A stretch of 64,000 nucleotides of DNA from Fragilaria radians. Lineage: Eukaryota > Bacillariophyta > Fragilariophyceae > Fragilariales > Fragilariaceae. The position numbers and the translations under genes are program-made. This document shows, piece after piece, positions 20,372 to 31,689 of the stretch. The notes under the pieces were generated by a model. That model saw nothing but the letters and a program-made list of their open reading frames with translations, did not search any database and was not told the DNA's origin. Location: contig CAAAJI010000242.1 in NCBI GenBank assembly GCA_900642245.1, positions 1,944-65,943 of the forward strand. The letters are read 5' to 3'. Each line of letters starts with the position of its first letter. The first letter of the stretch is position 1.

Positions 20372-20725
20372 ATGATGATGACAGATAAGGACGATGAAAG
20401 TGGTCACAATAGTAGTGTTGGTGATTATTTGAAACAACAAATTCTTTTGGCTCTTTCACGATTTGAAAATGATGAGGATGATATGAATCCAGATGATGAT
20501 GATGATGAGGATGATGATCATACAAGGAATCGTTATCATGGTCGTAAAAGGAATAGTCCCTATCCTCAAGATATTGCAGATCTAAGACTTATGGATACAG
20601 CTGGTATAGAAATTCAATCCGTATCGCAATTGTCCAATGATCAAGAATTGCATGTTGTCTTTCGTATTGAGGGAAATGACTTTGAACCTGTTCAAATCTT
20701 TTCGACAGAGGATGCTATGGAATAA
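20372..20725 (+). CDS. Small acidic protein (hypothetical)
   Basis: 117 aa from the ATG-ATG-ATG cluster at 20372. Acidic low-complexity run (NPDDDDDEDDDHTRN, about residues 38-52), a short basic patch (RKRN) and a C-terminal part with beta-like pattern (SNDQELHVVFRIEGNDFE). No signal peptide, no known domain. It ends 95 bp from the convergent sulfotransferase gene. Unrecognised; the composition and ATG support a real gene moderately. Confidence 0.5.
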   Translation: MMMTDKDDESGHNSSVGDYLKQQILLALSRFENDEDDMNPDDDDDEDDDHTRNRYHGRKRNSPYPQDIADLRLMDTAGIEIQSVSQLSNDQELHVVFRIEGNDFEPVQIFSTEDAME

Positions 20726-20820
20726 ATTACTAACATAGATACTTGATAAAATGACAACTATTTAGAAAACTTTTTCATTTATTCGTTTTCATGTCTCTCT
20801 TGACGATCCATTTAGGTTCA

Positions 20821-22155
20821 TCATAGGGGTAGAGGATCAGGAATGTTGTATCCAAACAATTGTAATAATTCCGCATCCAAATATTCCTTGGCTGCCTCAT
20901 AATCCTCTCGGGAGAATCCATTTTGGGGAGGCATTGGCTTACCATATTTTTTCCAGGCTTCCAACATGCCCGTCCGTTCTTCCTGTCTACCATGACCAGG
21001 ACCATCCTTGGCCGATTGAACAATGTACGAAAATGGACGATCGGTCCGTATCGTCCCACCAGCACAGGTACATACCTGATGTGTTATATTTTCAGCATGG
21101 AATTGCAAATCTTCAAACCGTACCATCACATAGGGGAATGTACTATTTCGAAGATATTGAGCATACCAATCATTCCATAAATGAGCCAAACTCTTATAGG
21201 GTGTCTCATGTCGATCATATTTGACATGAACAGGTACAAGTGCATGATTCTGATGATACTTGCTATTGTTCTTGTCATGGTTGATAGTGGCAGAGTGATC
21301 TTCTCCATCATCAGCACTCACATCCATAGTTTTCGTATCGACCAAATGTGGACACAAACGTCGTTCATTATGTGGCCAATATGCAGAATAATGATTGTGA
21401 CACATACTACGGAACCATGCAAAGGGATGTCGGATGGTAACAACTGCAAATACACTTTCCTTCCAAATATGTGCGGCCCATTTGGTGGAATGTTCCTCAC
21501 GGTATATAGCAGGCATATGCTTCCCCCAGGGGACTTGCCAACGGATACCATGAGCCTCACCAGGTCCAATGGACTTGCCCTGAGAATCATAGTAGGGACC
21601 TGTATTGCCATATTTCTCAACACGTTCGGGTATGACACAATTGGCCTTTAAAAGTTGAGTCAATAAATTCGTACCCGAATTGAACATCCCACTACACCCG
21701 ATATTCCGTTCTACGGGAGGAATCAGCGATCGGTAACGGGAACAGCTTTCCAGATTGTACAGTACAGGACCCTTTGTCCCCACCACTTGTTCAATATCCT
21801 CCCAAGTTGGTAAGGATGCCAATTCTTCCTCTGTCAATGTTATACCCGCATCACGAAAGGTCTTCAAGACTCGATTGCTTGAAATAGTCATTGGAGATTG
21901 TTGTCGTTTCTGGTGTTGTTCTTCGATTGTTGTGTCTGTAGTCATTGGTTGTCCTGGAGTAGTAGTAGTACCACTACGACCACCATGATTCCCCGGCGAT
22001 AATGTAGAAAAAAAATGAATATTGACAATCATGGCTACCAACAACAATGCAGATAAGGAATAATAAATCCATACTTGTACATCAGGTAGTATCGTTTGTT
22101 GACTTCCCTTCCTCCGTCGAGAGAAGAATTGTATTCGTCGTCCTCCCATCTCCAT
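20821..22155 (-). CDS. Sulfotransferase-like type II membrane protein 1
   Basis: Single exon, 444 aa from the ATG at 22155; the longer frame starts with GTG. Short basic cytosolic tail, one membrane anchor (about residues 27-47, IYYSLSALLLVAMIVNIHFF), a stem, then the catalytic part. Motifs fit P-loop sulfotransferases: CSGMFNSGTNLLTQLL (PAPS 5'-phosphosulfate-like loop) and VVTIRHPFAWFRSMC (3'-phosphate-like motif with the RxPxxxxxS pattern). Further conserved blocks are IRWQVPWGKH and LAHLWNDWYAQY. Same family as the spliced gene at 44426. Golgi residence is expected; acceptor (glycan, protein, lipid) unknown. Confidence 0.8.
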   Translation of the reverse strand: MEMGGRRIQFFSRRRKGSQQTILPDVQVWIYYSLSALLLVAMIVNIHFFSTLSPGNHGGRSGTTTTPGQPMTTDTTIEEQHQKRQQSPMTISSNRVLKTFRDAGITLTEEELASLPTWEDIEQVVGTKGPVLYNLESCSRYRSLIPPVERNIGCSGMFNSGTNLLTQLLKANCVIPERVEKYGNTGPYYDSQGKSIGPGEAHGIRWQVPWGKHMPAIYREEHSTKWAAHIWKESVFAVVTIRHPFAWFRSMCHNHYSAYWPHNERRLCPHLVDTKTMDVSADDGEDHSATINHDKNNSKYHQNHALVPVHVKYDRHETPYKSLAHLWNDWYAQYLRNSTFPYVMVRFEDLQFHAENITHQVCTCAGGTIRTDRPFSYIVQSAKDGPGHGRQEERTGMLEAWKKYGKPMPPQNGFSREDYEAAKEYLDAELLQLFGYNIPDPLPL

Positions 22156-23996
22156 TTTCTCGTTACCCTTAATTTCCACTGTCGGCTCATCCGTTCTTAC
22201 GGTTACTTGTTTATTGTCTCATTCGACCGTTGCAAATACAAAATGTTCAAATTTGTAGCAACAAGGATAACATCTAAAATGTTTTTAACATTCCATTCAT
22301 AGCAAGTATAATGATGAAGATGTTGTTGAAGTATGCAGACAATATCAAGTTTGATGAGGAACACCTTTGTCACATACTTCCAATATGAAACGGATGATTT
22401 TCCCCCATTTAAGGAATGCTATCTTGATCAAGAAGTATCTCCAGCAAAAGTCAGTGAAATCAGCTTTCCTTGTCAGAACACATCCATGCCTTTTTGAAGT
22501 AAAATCAAAGTGGCTGCTGCTCAGACAGGAGGGACTCCTTAAAAACCTTGAACATACCAAAATATAAAGATTGCAACTATGGTTCACTGCAATTGTACAA
22601 TTGAAAGGAAACACACAATACACTTGCAATGATATGGTGAAATGTAGATAAGTGTTATGATGACTTCATTTTTCAGAGCTATATGACGGGAACTTCATGA
22701 AAATACAGCAGAAGTTATATGTATCTTGCACTTAAGATGACATTGCCTACAGGAATTGCACTCAAACTAGGGAATTATATGTATCATGCACTCAAAATGA
22801 TATATCACCTACAAGAAGTGCACCAGGTATATCAAAGTTGTGATCCGAGGCTGAATTGTTGACAATTGTACTGCTCTCTAAAATTAGCAGATGCAATGTG
22901 AAGTTATGATCTAATTCTGACTAAAAATCTTGAATTAAATCATATATTCTACTCTTGTAAAAAGTTGTAGTGTAATATGGTTCAATGAACTCAAATCGTT
23001 GTATTATGGCAAATTACTTCAAATCATAGTGACTATGTATTACATATACTCTGCATTTAAAAAAGCAATTATGGATCATCACTATCATACTCTCACGACT
23101 CATGAAAGACTTCAACACATACATGGAAAAACTAAAAATTCCATTCATACAATTCAGTGACAACTTACAAAAGTCTTTTACAAAGCATTCCCTCCTATCA
23201 TTTTTGAAGGATAATAACTACGGCTTACTTTTGCAATGCCTTCCTCAAATTGAACCTCAGTCCAAGCACATTGAAAAATATCATATCATTGGCTCTATTC
23301 AAAAGTTGAGCACCATTGTCTACTAAATGTTGACAAACAATGAAAGTGTGTTGATCAAATTACAAACAGATTCTGACTCCAGAAACATTTGCCACTTATG
23401 AATTCCACTTGATAACAATTGATTGGGAATTGGAGCTAATGGCAACGTTGGGAAGACAGATGAACAAAAAACACTTTGGTAGTAACTACAACGTTACAAA
23501 AGAAAGAAACGATAATTACATCAAATTCAAAATCTAAATTTTGTGCTACCTCAAAAGAGACATCTCTAGAATCTACGATTGATTTGAGACACATTATGAA
23601 TTAATTCCAAGCAGCAGTGAGGGGGCATTTAGAGAGTGTAAATGAATATGTTTCGGGAAGAGTTTTTGAATTTAAAGGGTTAGTGCCCAAGGGGGGCGTT
23701 CATCGTTTAAACATCTATTTTTAAGAAAAGCGGAGGTTGATAACCAGTGAATTACATAAATGACTTATAGAAGTAGATATAATAGTTCATCCTCAGCAAG
23801 AAGGAACTGCAAATGAAATACAATCCCTCAATCAAATTTTCTCAATTAACGATATCTCTGGATTGAGCATAAGGAGTTAAGATTCTTCGAAAATGCCGGT
23901 TTCTTTGGTCCTTAATGATATCAACAGCTGTCAGGATAAGGAGTTATAGACACTTTTCCTTGTATCTTAACAAAACTTCATTCAAAAAATTTATCA
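22156..23996. other. Intergenic region with a 60-bp tandem repeat
   Basis: No supported gene. Two imperfect units of about 60 bp lie at 22714-22828. From about 23470 onward it belongs to the SET-gene duplication block. Frames at 22367-22567 and 23102-23326 resemble nothing with confidence. Confidence 0.5.
22714..22828. repeat. Imperfect 60-bp tandem repeat (2 units)
   Basis: Both units carry TTATATGTATC.TGCACT.AA.ATGA followed by CCTACA.GAA.TGCAC. Period 60. Confidence 0.65.
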
Positions 23997-26218
23997 CTAG
24001 ACTTCTATCATTTTTGAATCTCCTTCGGGAACAGGGACCAATCCTATTCCAGTAGCACAAATTTGGTTTAAAAAATGCTGAAACTTGTCGTCATTTTCTG
24101 GGTAAGACCGGAAATCAATGTAATTTTCTTGTATTTCTTCACCTGCAGCAATATCACGAGTGGCTTGACTAAGTACACCAACTAGGTCTGCTAAGCGAAC
24201 TTGTAATGGAGAAAAGCGAATGTCTTCATCATCTTCATCGACGAAGAAATCATAGATATACATAGAGTTTGCTTCCGACTCCGAACATGCGTGATTAGTA
24301 AAAGTGGTATTGTCTGCTGTACTCACGCACCAACCTGTCAAGCCCAAAGGTTCGGACTCAAATCCATATATTACAAAAAAATCTCTAAGCTTTTGGTACC
24401 ATTCCGCTTCGGGGAAACGTTCGATGAATGCGTTAAGTGCGTCCCACTGGTCACGATCAAGGCGAAGTGACGATGATGCATCATCAGGCAAAAGGAAATC
24501 ACCCTCTGACACTGGCTCTAGAGCAATTAGAGCCCGCCCTTTCACAGGATGGTTTCGCACTTCAGTTGTCTTGAAGTGTTTGTCACGGTCGTACCACTCC
24601 TTGATAAAGTCTTTGCACTCGTAAAGTTCATTTCCAGGAGGAGTGCGACAACGCCATTCCTGCCATGATTTCGATGGTCGCTGGTAGCCAGCATGTGTTG
24701 CCCCATCATATACAAGAGTAAGAGGGCCGTCTTTGGTATGGTGTAAGTATTGAACAATATCATTTTCAATTGCAGGAACATTTCTCCTAAGGAATTTATA
24801 TAGAATTGTAGATTCCTCAACAAACATTACAATAAATGAAGATGCCAACGGTTCTGACAAAGGCTAAAAGAAGCGATACGAATGTCAATCAGATCAAGAA
24901 AGGAAATGGTATGCAACTTCATCGTCTTACCTCATCATATACATAGACTTGAAAGTAATCAAGACCACCATAACGTTTATGCTGAGGGGCTTGACTCAAA
25001 AGCAGGTGTCTGGCGTCTAACTGATAGTGATCTTGAAGTTTTGGTGGGGAACCGTAAGCCACAACTACAGCTGAGTCTCCCAATAGAGCTCCTTTGATCT
25101 TCGATTGAACATCAAGTGAAATCCAATCGTCGTTTCCATGGGGGACGTCTACAAAAACAAACGATCCATTGATTCCTCCTGTATCAGCGACAGTTGATAA
25201 CCATTCTGTAACACTGCCATCAAATAGTCGAACTTGAGGCTGAAAGAAACATCGAGTATCGTCATATTTTGTGAAGTTGCAGTTGTTGTTGGATGTCAAA
25301 TAAGTATGGGCCAATTCTAGGGATGGTCTGTCAACACCTACGAGAAACACTGATTTCACACGCATGTGTTTCAATACTTCTTTCAGAACTAAAGTAGGTT
25401 CTTGAGAAAGAATAATGACGTTAAGTTCGTCTCCAACACCCGAAATTAAGGAAGGATGGACAAGAGCTTCAGCATGAGCTCTCCCTGCCGCTTGTGTAGT
25501 CGATAGAAGATATCCATCTCGAAAAATAGCCCGTATAGGAGTACCTGACTCATCTTGATACTGCCAAACTTCTACAGAACCTGAAGATGCAATACGCATA
25601 CGGTTCTCTAGATTGTATCGTTCTAGAATCATCGATTCGAGAGAGGCTGGATGATCAACCTCCATTCGTTGTGATGATAACCGTTGTTTTTGTATAGTCC
25701 AAAACATTCCATGGAAGGAACGCAATCGATCATTCAATCTAGGAATCGACTTGATCAATGTATCGCGTGCAAAGTATGACATGAGTGTTGCTTCGATGCT
25801 TATACGAATATTTGCATTTTCTCCCGGATCGGTCACATAGCTAGTAACAAGTTGAAACGATGTTCCATTCACTTGATAATGATCAATATTGCACCTTCCT
25901 CCACCCATCAAAGTTTCATAGCAACGTCGATCTAATTCTACCCTTGCATCATCTTGCTTGTTACTTTTATCTGTATCAATCTCAACAAAATCAGCTGCAA
26001 TCTCAGTTGAAAGACTTGTAAAAGCACTTTGAAGAGTTTGTTTCAAATCATTATCGTCCTTTACTCCGCCGAAAGTTATCCATAAATCTCTATCGACAAC
26101 AGTTTCATAGTTAAGCGTATACGAATGGAAAGAATCGCATGTCAAGGATGCATGAATAGGACACCAAACGATAAACGTGATGAGTATTGCCAAGAGCATT
26201 TTAGCTAAAATGAGATTT
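23470..26218. repeat. Tandem duplication block 1 (SET-fusion gene)
   Basis: Direct match to 31690-34586. Exons and the intron are nearly identical; the 3' flank (for example TCAATTAACGATATCTCTGG near 23846 and 32208) is similar with indels. Upstream similarity ends about 19 bp before the start codon. Confidence 0.85.
23997..26199 (-). CDS. Secretory-pathway aminopropyltransferase-like/SET-domain fusion, copy 1
   Basis: Two exons on the minus strand, 26199-24931 and 24863-23997, 67-bp GT-AG intron; 711 aa. Signal peptide (MLLAILITFIVWCPIHASL). Residues about 20-190 are unrecognised. Residues about 205-420 follow the spermidine/spermine synthase layout: IFRDGYLLSTTQAAGRAHAE, LKEVLKHMRVKSVFLVGVDR, VRLFDGSVTEWL, FVFVDVP and GLDYFQVYVYDE; but the Gly-rich SAM loop (GGGDG) is replaced by LSQEPTLVL, so catalysis is doubtful. 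Residues about 524-675 are a SET domain: NHPVKGRALIALEPVSEGDF, TFTNHACSESEAN (613-614 NH), RDIAAGEEIQENY. No post-SET. The signal peptide argues against histone substrates; silica-associated lysine-rich proteins are a possible target (inference). Confidence 0.82.
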
Positions 26219-26805
26219 ACCTTGACCCAAAATATTTGTTTTCTAACGGAAATCTTTCAATAGGTGCGTTGAATCGGAACTTTAGCATTGGGCTTTTTAC
26301 AGTGCTTAAATAATACAGTGTAGCATGATTAGTTCCGATCCCAGTAAAGTCCCTGGTACCATACAGGCATTGAAAGCTGGCAAAAAACTGGTAAGAGATA
26401 GATCATTTTCCTTGAGCAACCTAACAATCGAATGGAGGCAGTGAAGAGGACAAAATGCAGGAGAACGAAATAAAAGAGCTGCGTATGGATAAAAATAGAA
26501 AGAAGAAGAAAAATCCTCAATTTTGTATTCAAGAACTTGGACTCTTCAAGATTTTGGAAACATCTGGTGATGCAAACAATTTCTTTTTGCGTTTGCCACC
26601 GTTGAAAGTAGATGAATACCTAACATGTGAAACAGCGTATCAATCCAAAGCTTGGAAAGATGATTTGCTTTTCTGCTTTGAAATTTTTCAAGATATGAAA
26701 GGATGGCATACCTTGAGTTAAGTATATTAAGATAATCCCTAACACTATAGGTTAAAAGCAATACAGTTTAATAATAGAAAAATAAATTACTAAGACTAAG
26801 AGATG

Positions 26806-27115
26806 TTTGTGTGTACCAATACTGGAAACATCCAAAGTTATTGTTAATACATAGTAAATTATACTAGAATTAATATTCTTTTATTTACTCATCTACATTT
26901 AGAACAGTTCACATTAGTAACCATTCCTTATTTACTTTCCACAAATTCAATTAAGAAATTGTCTTATATGAATTTAGTGATTTGTAATATTGCTTATAGA
27001 TGAAGAAGATCATTTGACTTCTTTTCAGGACTGTCATATCAATACGGTAGAAATAACTATTATAGATTCCTAAGCTATAGATCACAAAGTCTGAATGTTA
27101 AGTGTTGAATCTACC
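26806..27115. repeat. LTR-like dispersed repeat, copy 2 (inverted to 900-1256)
   Basis: Reverse-complement match to 900-1256, from TGTGTGTACCAATACTGG to TGTTAAGTGTTGAATCT. Confidence 0.6.
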
Positions 27116-27503
27116 ATGCGCCACCCACATTCCTTTCTTTTTGGTATCCTCCCTTTGTGATTTCTCTTTGCTTCTCCTGATTTAGTATCAACCTACTTCT
27201 ATGCCTGATCTAGTCTGTTGGGACCAAAGTTCCTCTTGCTCTTCGCCTTCATGATCTTCTCATTTTTTTGAAGTAGAAGTGGAGGTCTGTCCATCTTGGA
27301 TGATGGCCCCCCAGGCTTGAAATCTCTAATCTGAGCAGTCATAACAATAAATTACTGCTCTTCATGGGTTGACTTTCCCCAGGTTCCATTGTTGGTTCTA
27401 TCCGTCCAAAATTGCAGAGTTATTTCTCGGATCATCGCCTTGCAAGAAGCTGCAAGAAAGGCCTAATGAATCCAGTCTTGTATCTGTTATCAGTCCTGCA
27501 ACA

Positions 27504-27679
27504 GTTGTCATATGTTCATGAATTGAGATGTAGAAATAAAATTCCCGGAATTTGTTTCAAGGAAACATGTATGCCAATGAATGAATATTGTGTTGTCATA
27601 TGTTCATAGATTGAAATGTGGAAATAAGATTCCCGTAATATGTTTCAAGGAAGCATGCATCCCAATGAATAAATATTGT
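27504..27679. repeat. 88-bp tandem repeat (2 units)
   Basis: Units 27504-27591 and 27592-27679, each starting GTTGTCATATGTTCAT and ending AATGAATATTGT/AATAAATATTGT, about 87 % identical. 88 is not a multiple of three, so a coding repeat is unlikely. Confidence 0.8.
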
Positions 27680-27894
27680 CAGGATGAATACGGAAATTAT
27701 GTTGTACCAGTTGTCCATGGTAATTGTGCGTAAACTGCCTTGTTTGGAGTATTTGGGAAGATCACAAATAATCCATGACTGAACTATTTGTACTATTGAT
27801 CGTAATTGCCGGAGTATCAGAAAATTATTGGAGTAACACAAATCAACGGTTACAAATAATGAAAAAGGAGGATTTGAAGTGTATCTAGCAGCTA

Positions 27895-28125
27895 CTAGAT
27901 GTTAAGATGTGTGTCATTTTATTCAATCAGTCTTGAATTTAAATGGAAACAATATCTGAAGATAGTTCATTGTACTGTGAAACATGTGGAAGTGTTCAGC
28001 GATTCAAAGGCGAGAAAGTATTGACAATTAGCGGTGATACCCCGGAGTCAAGAATAGCCAACAGTCTTAAGTTTTAATCTAAATTACAATTTATGTGAAG
28101 AGGACTTTGCAACACGTTTAAATGA
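27895..28125 (+). repeat. Dispersed repeat, copy 2 (direct match to 1590-1790)
   Basis: Same words and order as 1590-1790; ends with AGAGGACTTTGCAACA. It lies just upstream of the copia gag at 28189. Confidence 0.55.
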
Positions 28126-28159
28126 AAGGTTTTAGATACCCTCTTCTTTGAGTTAAGTT

Positions 28160-30120
28160 TTCAACCAACATTAAATACAATATTCTCAATGGTTGAGCCT
28201 AGTTTGAGAATGAGTGATATCAGCGCTATTAGTGTGTTGAATTTTACTAGAAAGAAAGAAGAATGGTCGACGTGGAGTGAGAAGTTCTTGGCTAAGGCAA
28301 GAAGATCAGGAATTAAGGATATCCTACTTGGTAAGCCCGCAATCCGAAAGACCAATGATGAAATAAATTTGAGGAAATGGACAAAGGAAAGACAATGATT
28401 TGAAGATCTTTGATTTGAACGAATTAGCATACACCGAGTTGATCTTATCCATTGATGTAAAGGCAAGTAGCGGTAAGGTACCATTCAACAAAAAACATTT
28501 GGAATAGGAGACAGTGGAGCTTCATGCCACTATTGTAACCGTGATAAAGGTCTTTTTGACATTAAGGAGGTTTCAGAAAGCACCACAGTGGGACATGGAA
28601 AGACCATGGAAGCTACTATGATTGGGAATCTTAGATGTGATGTTGAGCAGGTCAGTGGAAAGACTTTTCAAGTTGTGCTCCAAGATGTAAAATATGTACC
28701 TGAGGTTTTGGTGAACCTATTCAGCATAAATAAAGCCCTCAAGAATGATTTTAAGATTGGAAATGATGGTATTATCATTCACCTAACAAAGGGAAGCACA
28801 ACCCTATCATTTGACAGAATTTTAAATACTAAAAATGGTTTTGTGTCAGGTGCAAAGCTCAATCGAATTTCCATCAAATTGGCAGGCTCCGTAATTGATC
28901 CAGTAAGATCTGAAAAAAGATCAATATCAACAGGGTCGACAAGATAGTTGGACACTGTGGAGAGGAAGCGTTGAGAGCAACAGCAACTCATTATGATTGG
29001 AAACTTACTGGAAAATTAGAGGTGTGTGAGGAATGTGCCATTGCAAAGGCAAGGCAGAAAAACACAAATAAAATCTCGAAAGGTGGAAGCAAGAATCCAG
29101 GAGAAAGAGTTTATATGGACATCAGATCAATTAAAGGTGAGAATTTTGGAGGTTCCAAGTTCTGGACATTAATTGAAAAATTACATAGACTTTTGCTGGA
29201 GTTACTATTTGAAGAAGAAGATTGACTTGAAGTAGAAAGTTGTTAACTTCATCCAGGAATTAAAAGCTATAAAGATCGATGTAAAATTTGTGAGATGCGA
29301 CAATGCAGGTGAGTATAAGGCTTTGGAGGATCTTTGTAACCATATTGGTATCAATGTTTCTTTTGAATTCTCAGGTCCAAGAACTCCTCCTCCGAGAAAT
29401 GGAAAGCTTGAACGTAAGTATCAAACACTTTATGGCAGAATCAGAGCCATGTTACACGGAGCAGGGCTTAAAAATGAAGTAAGAAGTGACATCTGGGCAG
29501 AGTGTGCTTCTACTGCAACCGTCTACTCAAATATATTGCTCACCAATGGAAGAAGCAAGTCTCCACAAGAACTTATGTTTGGAAAGAAGTCTCATTGTGT
29601 CAATAAGCTAAGATTGTTTGGTGAAATGGGTGAGGTTACAACAAAGGACAAGATTCAAGGAAAGTTGAAGGATCGAGGCACCGTGTGCATGTTTGTTGAA
29701 TACCCACCAAGTCATGCTTGCAATGTATACAGGATGCTGAACATGAGCACAAAGCATGTCATCAAATTGAGGGACATTAAATGGTTACGCAAGACTTATG
29801 AAGACTGGTGTGTAAAGGAAGATCCCAATGAGGAAAAGGGTGATGATGCTGAGGATGATGATTCAATCTTATTCAATACAAAAGCTCAAGAAACTGTTGA
29901 ACAATATGAGAAGAAGGACACAAGTCTAAAAGTCATCAGAGAAATGAAGGAATTGCAAGGATGGTTTAAACCTGATGCCTCTAGAGTTATTGAGTCTTCC
30001 AATTCTGGAAGAGAGCCCATTGTAGATCAAGCTGGCACTGCCTTTATGATGATGGAGCAATCACAAGGCCAGGATTCCCTACCTATCTCCAATATTCAAT
30101 TGTTTGAATCTTCCCTATAG
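28160..30120 (+). pseudogene. Decayed Ty1/copia element: gag start, protease, integrase
   Basis: Gag N-terminus from 28189 (SDISAISVLNFTRKKEEWST), broken after 70 codons. A deletion then leads to an aspartic protease: GDSGASCHYC at about 28510. Gag-pre-integrase HCCH remnant at 28955-29030 (VCEECAIAKARQ), integrase core from 29290: RCDNAGEYKALEDLC, ERKYQTLYGRIRAML and GTVCMFVEYPPSH, 276 codons open. Frameshifts at about 28945 and 29210. No RT of its own; a second gag fragment follows at 30120. Confidence 0.85.
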
Positions 30121-31685
30121 TGATGGAAAGGATAGTTGGCGACATTGAAAGGCCACTAACTGTTGAAGAAATTAGAAGAAAACTAATTCTATGTTTTGAA
30201 AGATTGAATTCAAAGTCCATGAATAATAGTGATGTGAAAGTCTTGAGGAACAACCACCTTATGAAAGAGTTTGAGCTCAAAGACAGATGAAGTTATGGTG
30301 GTTCTTGCTTCTGAGTCTTGATTGTAGATGACTACACAGACAATTATTTGAGCATCTTTTTGAAGGGAAGAAGTGAACTAAAAGTCAAGGCAACTCCTGT
30401 AGTCACCAACCTGAAGATTGCAGGAGTCAATCTTGAGCTCCTTAGGTGTGATGATTCCGGTGAGAATAAGGCATTATTTTAAAATGCCGATCCAAGGATA
30501 ATGGAAGCACGTTTGAATTTTCTGGTCCTCGAACTCCCCAGCAAAATGGTAAAGTCAAAAGAAAGTTTCAAACCTTGTTTGGGAGGATTAGAGCTACAGG
30601 ATCATCTCAGATTGGAAGTTTGGTAAAGTGTGCAATGACAGTCATATTTCTATCCAATATTACATCAACCAAGAATCAGGAGATTTGTTCGTACCAGCTG
30701 CTGCTTGGATGCGAGCCAAGACTACCAGCAAGTTTAAGGTCCTTTGGTGAAATGGAGTTGTTACTACTACACACAAAGTTCAAATTGAATACCAAAGGTA
30801 CACCCTGTATGTTTGTTGGCTACTCTGCGCATCATGCACATGCCGTATGTAGAAAATTAAACATAGAAATTGGAATGATCATCAATTTGCGCGATATCAT
30901 CTGGGTAAATGAAGTGCATAAATGCTGGATTCCTAGAAAGGTTAAGAATCAGTTTATTGATAATGATGATGATGTTATAGAGTCAAAAATTCAATTGGAT
31001 AATAAAGGCCAAGCTGCTTCTCGAGCAGTTACAAATCAAGATGACTTAAAGAGGATGAAGATTTACAGGCAGCTGCGTCAATTGGAGGGTAGTTCCAACC
31101 CGGATGTTACTAAATTAGTGGAGAAAATTGAGCAAGGAAAGGAGATATTACTGATCAAGTCAATCTTCTACTATTTAGCGGAATGGTGGTCAATGAAGAG
31201 CCTACTACCTTCGATCACGCATAATCATGAAGATCCTAAAGTTATAGAAAAAGCGGCGAGAGGCCATCAATAAGGAGTTTGATGAGATGAGCAAGAATGA
31301 AGTATGAGAATTATCAAGAAAGAAAATATTCCTAAGAATAGAAGGACTATCAAATGTAAGTGGATCTTCAAGATCAAAAGAAACGGAGTTTTAGAGCAAA
31401 GCTGGTTGCTTGTGGATATAACCAGATTCCTGGAATCAATTTCAATGAAAGTGTTGCCCCCCGAAATCAATGATGTTAGTTTTTGGATCATGTTGGTTTC
31501 AAAAGTAATTTGGATACTAAAGCCATTTTATAGTTGACTTCGAGACTGCTTTCCTACATGGAGAACTATAAGAAGAGATCTATTTGAATATTCCAGAAGA
31601 TATGAATTCTGATTCTAATACTAGTTTATTTTTTTCCAAAACAACCTATGGATTTGTGCAAAGTGCAAGAGATGATTTTAAGCTG
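30121..31685 (+). pseudogene. Second broken Ty1/copia element: gag middle, integrase, 5' part of RT
   Basis: 30121-30290 reads RPLTVEEIRRKLILCFERLN, the gag region that normally precedes the zinc knuckle. It is joined directly to an integrase core (VDDYTDNYLSIFLKGRSELK, LLRCDDSGENKALF, GTPCMFVGYSAHHAH). RT starts at about 31290 (TIKCKWIFKIKRNG, INDVSFWIMLV, AFLHGEL) and stops near 31685, exactly where the second SET-gene block begins. Several frameshifts and stops. Confidence 0.8.
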
Positions 31686-31689
31686 GAAA

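Larger units (their letters stand above)
26200..28159. other. Intergenic region with repeats and gag debris
   Basis: No intact gene. Holds an LTR-like repeat (26806-27115), reverse-strand low-quality gag-like debris at about 27120-27410, an 88-bp tandem repeat (27504-27679) and a dispersed repeat (27895-28125). Confidence 0.55.

Noticed and set aside
23102..23326. ORF resembling the copia C-terminal KHIE.YH motif
   Set aside because: Only one short motif fits; surrounding sequence does not match pol.
24919..26199. S-adenosylmethionine decarboxylase domain at the N-terminus of the SET fusion
   Set aside because: AdoMetDC-aminopropyltransferase fusions are known, but I found no ESH-like processing site or other decarboxylase motif.
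26455..26721. ORF of 88 codons upstream of the SET gene copy 1
   Set aside because: Lys-rich low-complexity start and no domain; may be UTR or chance.
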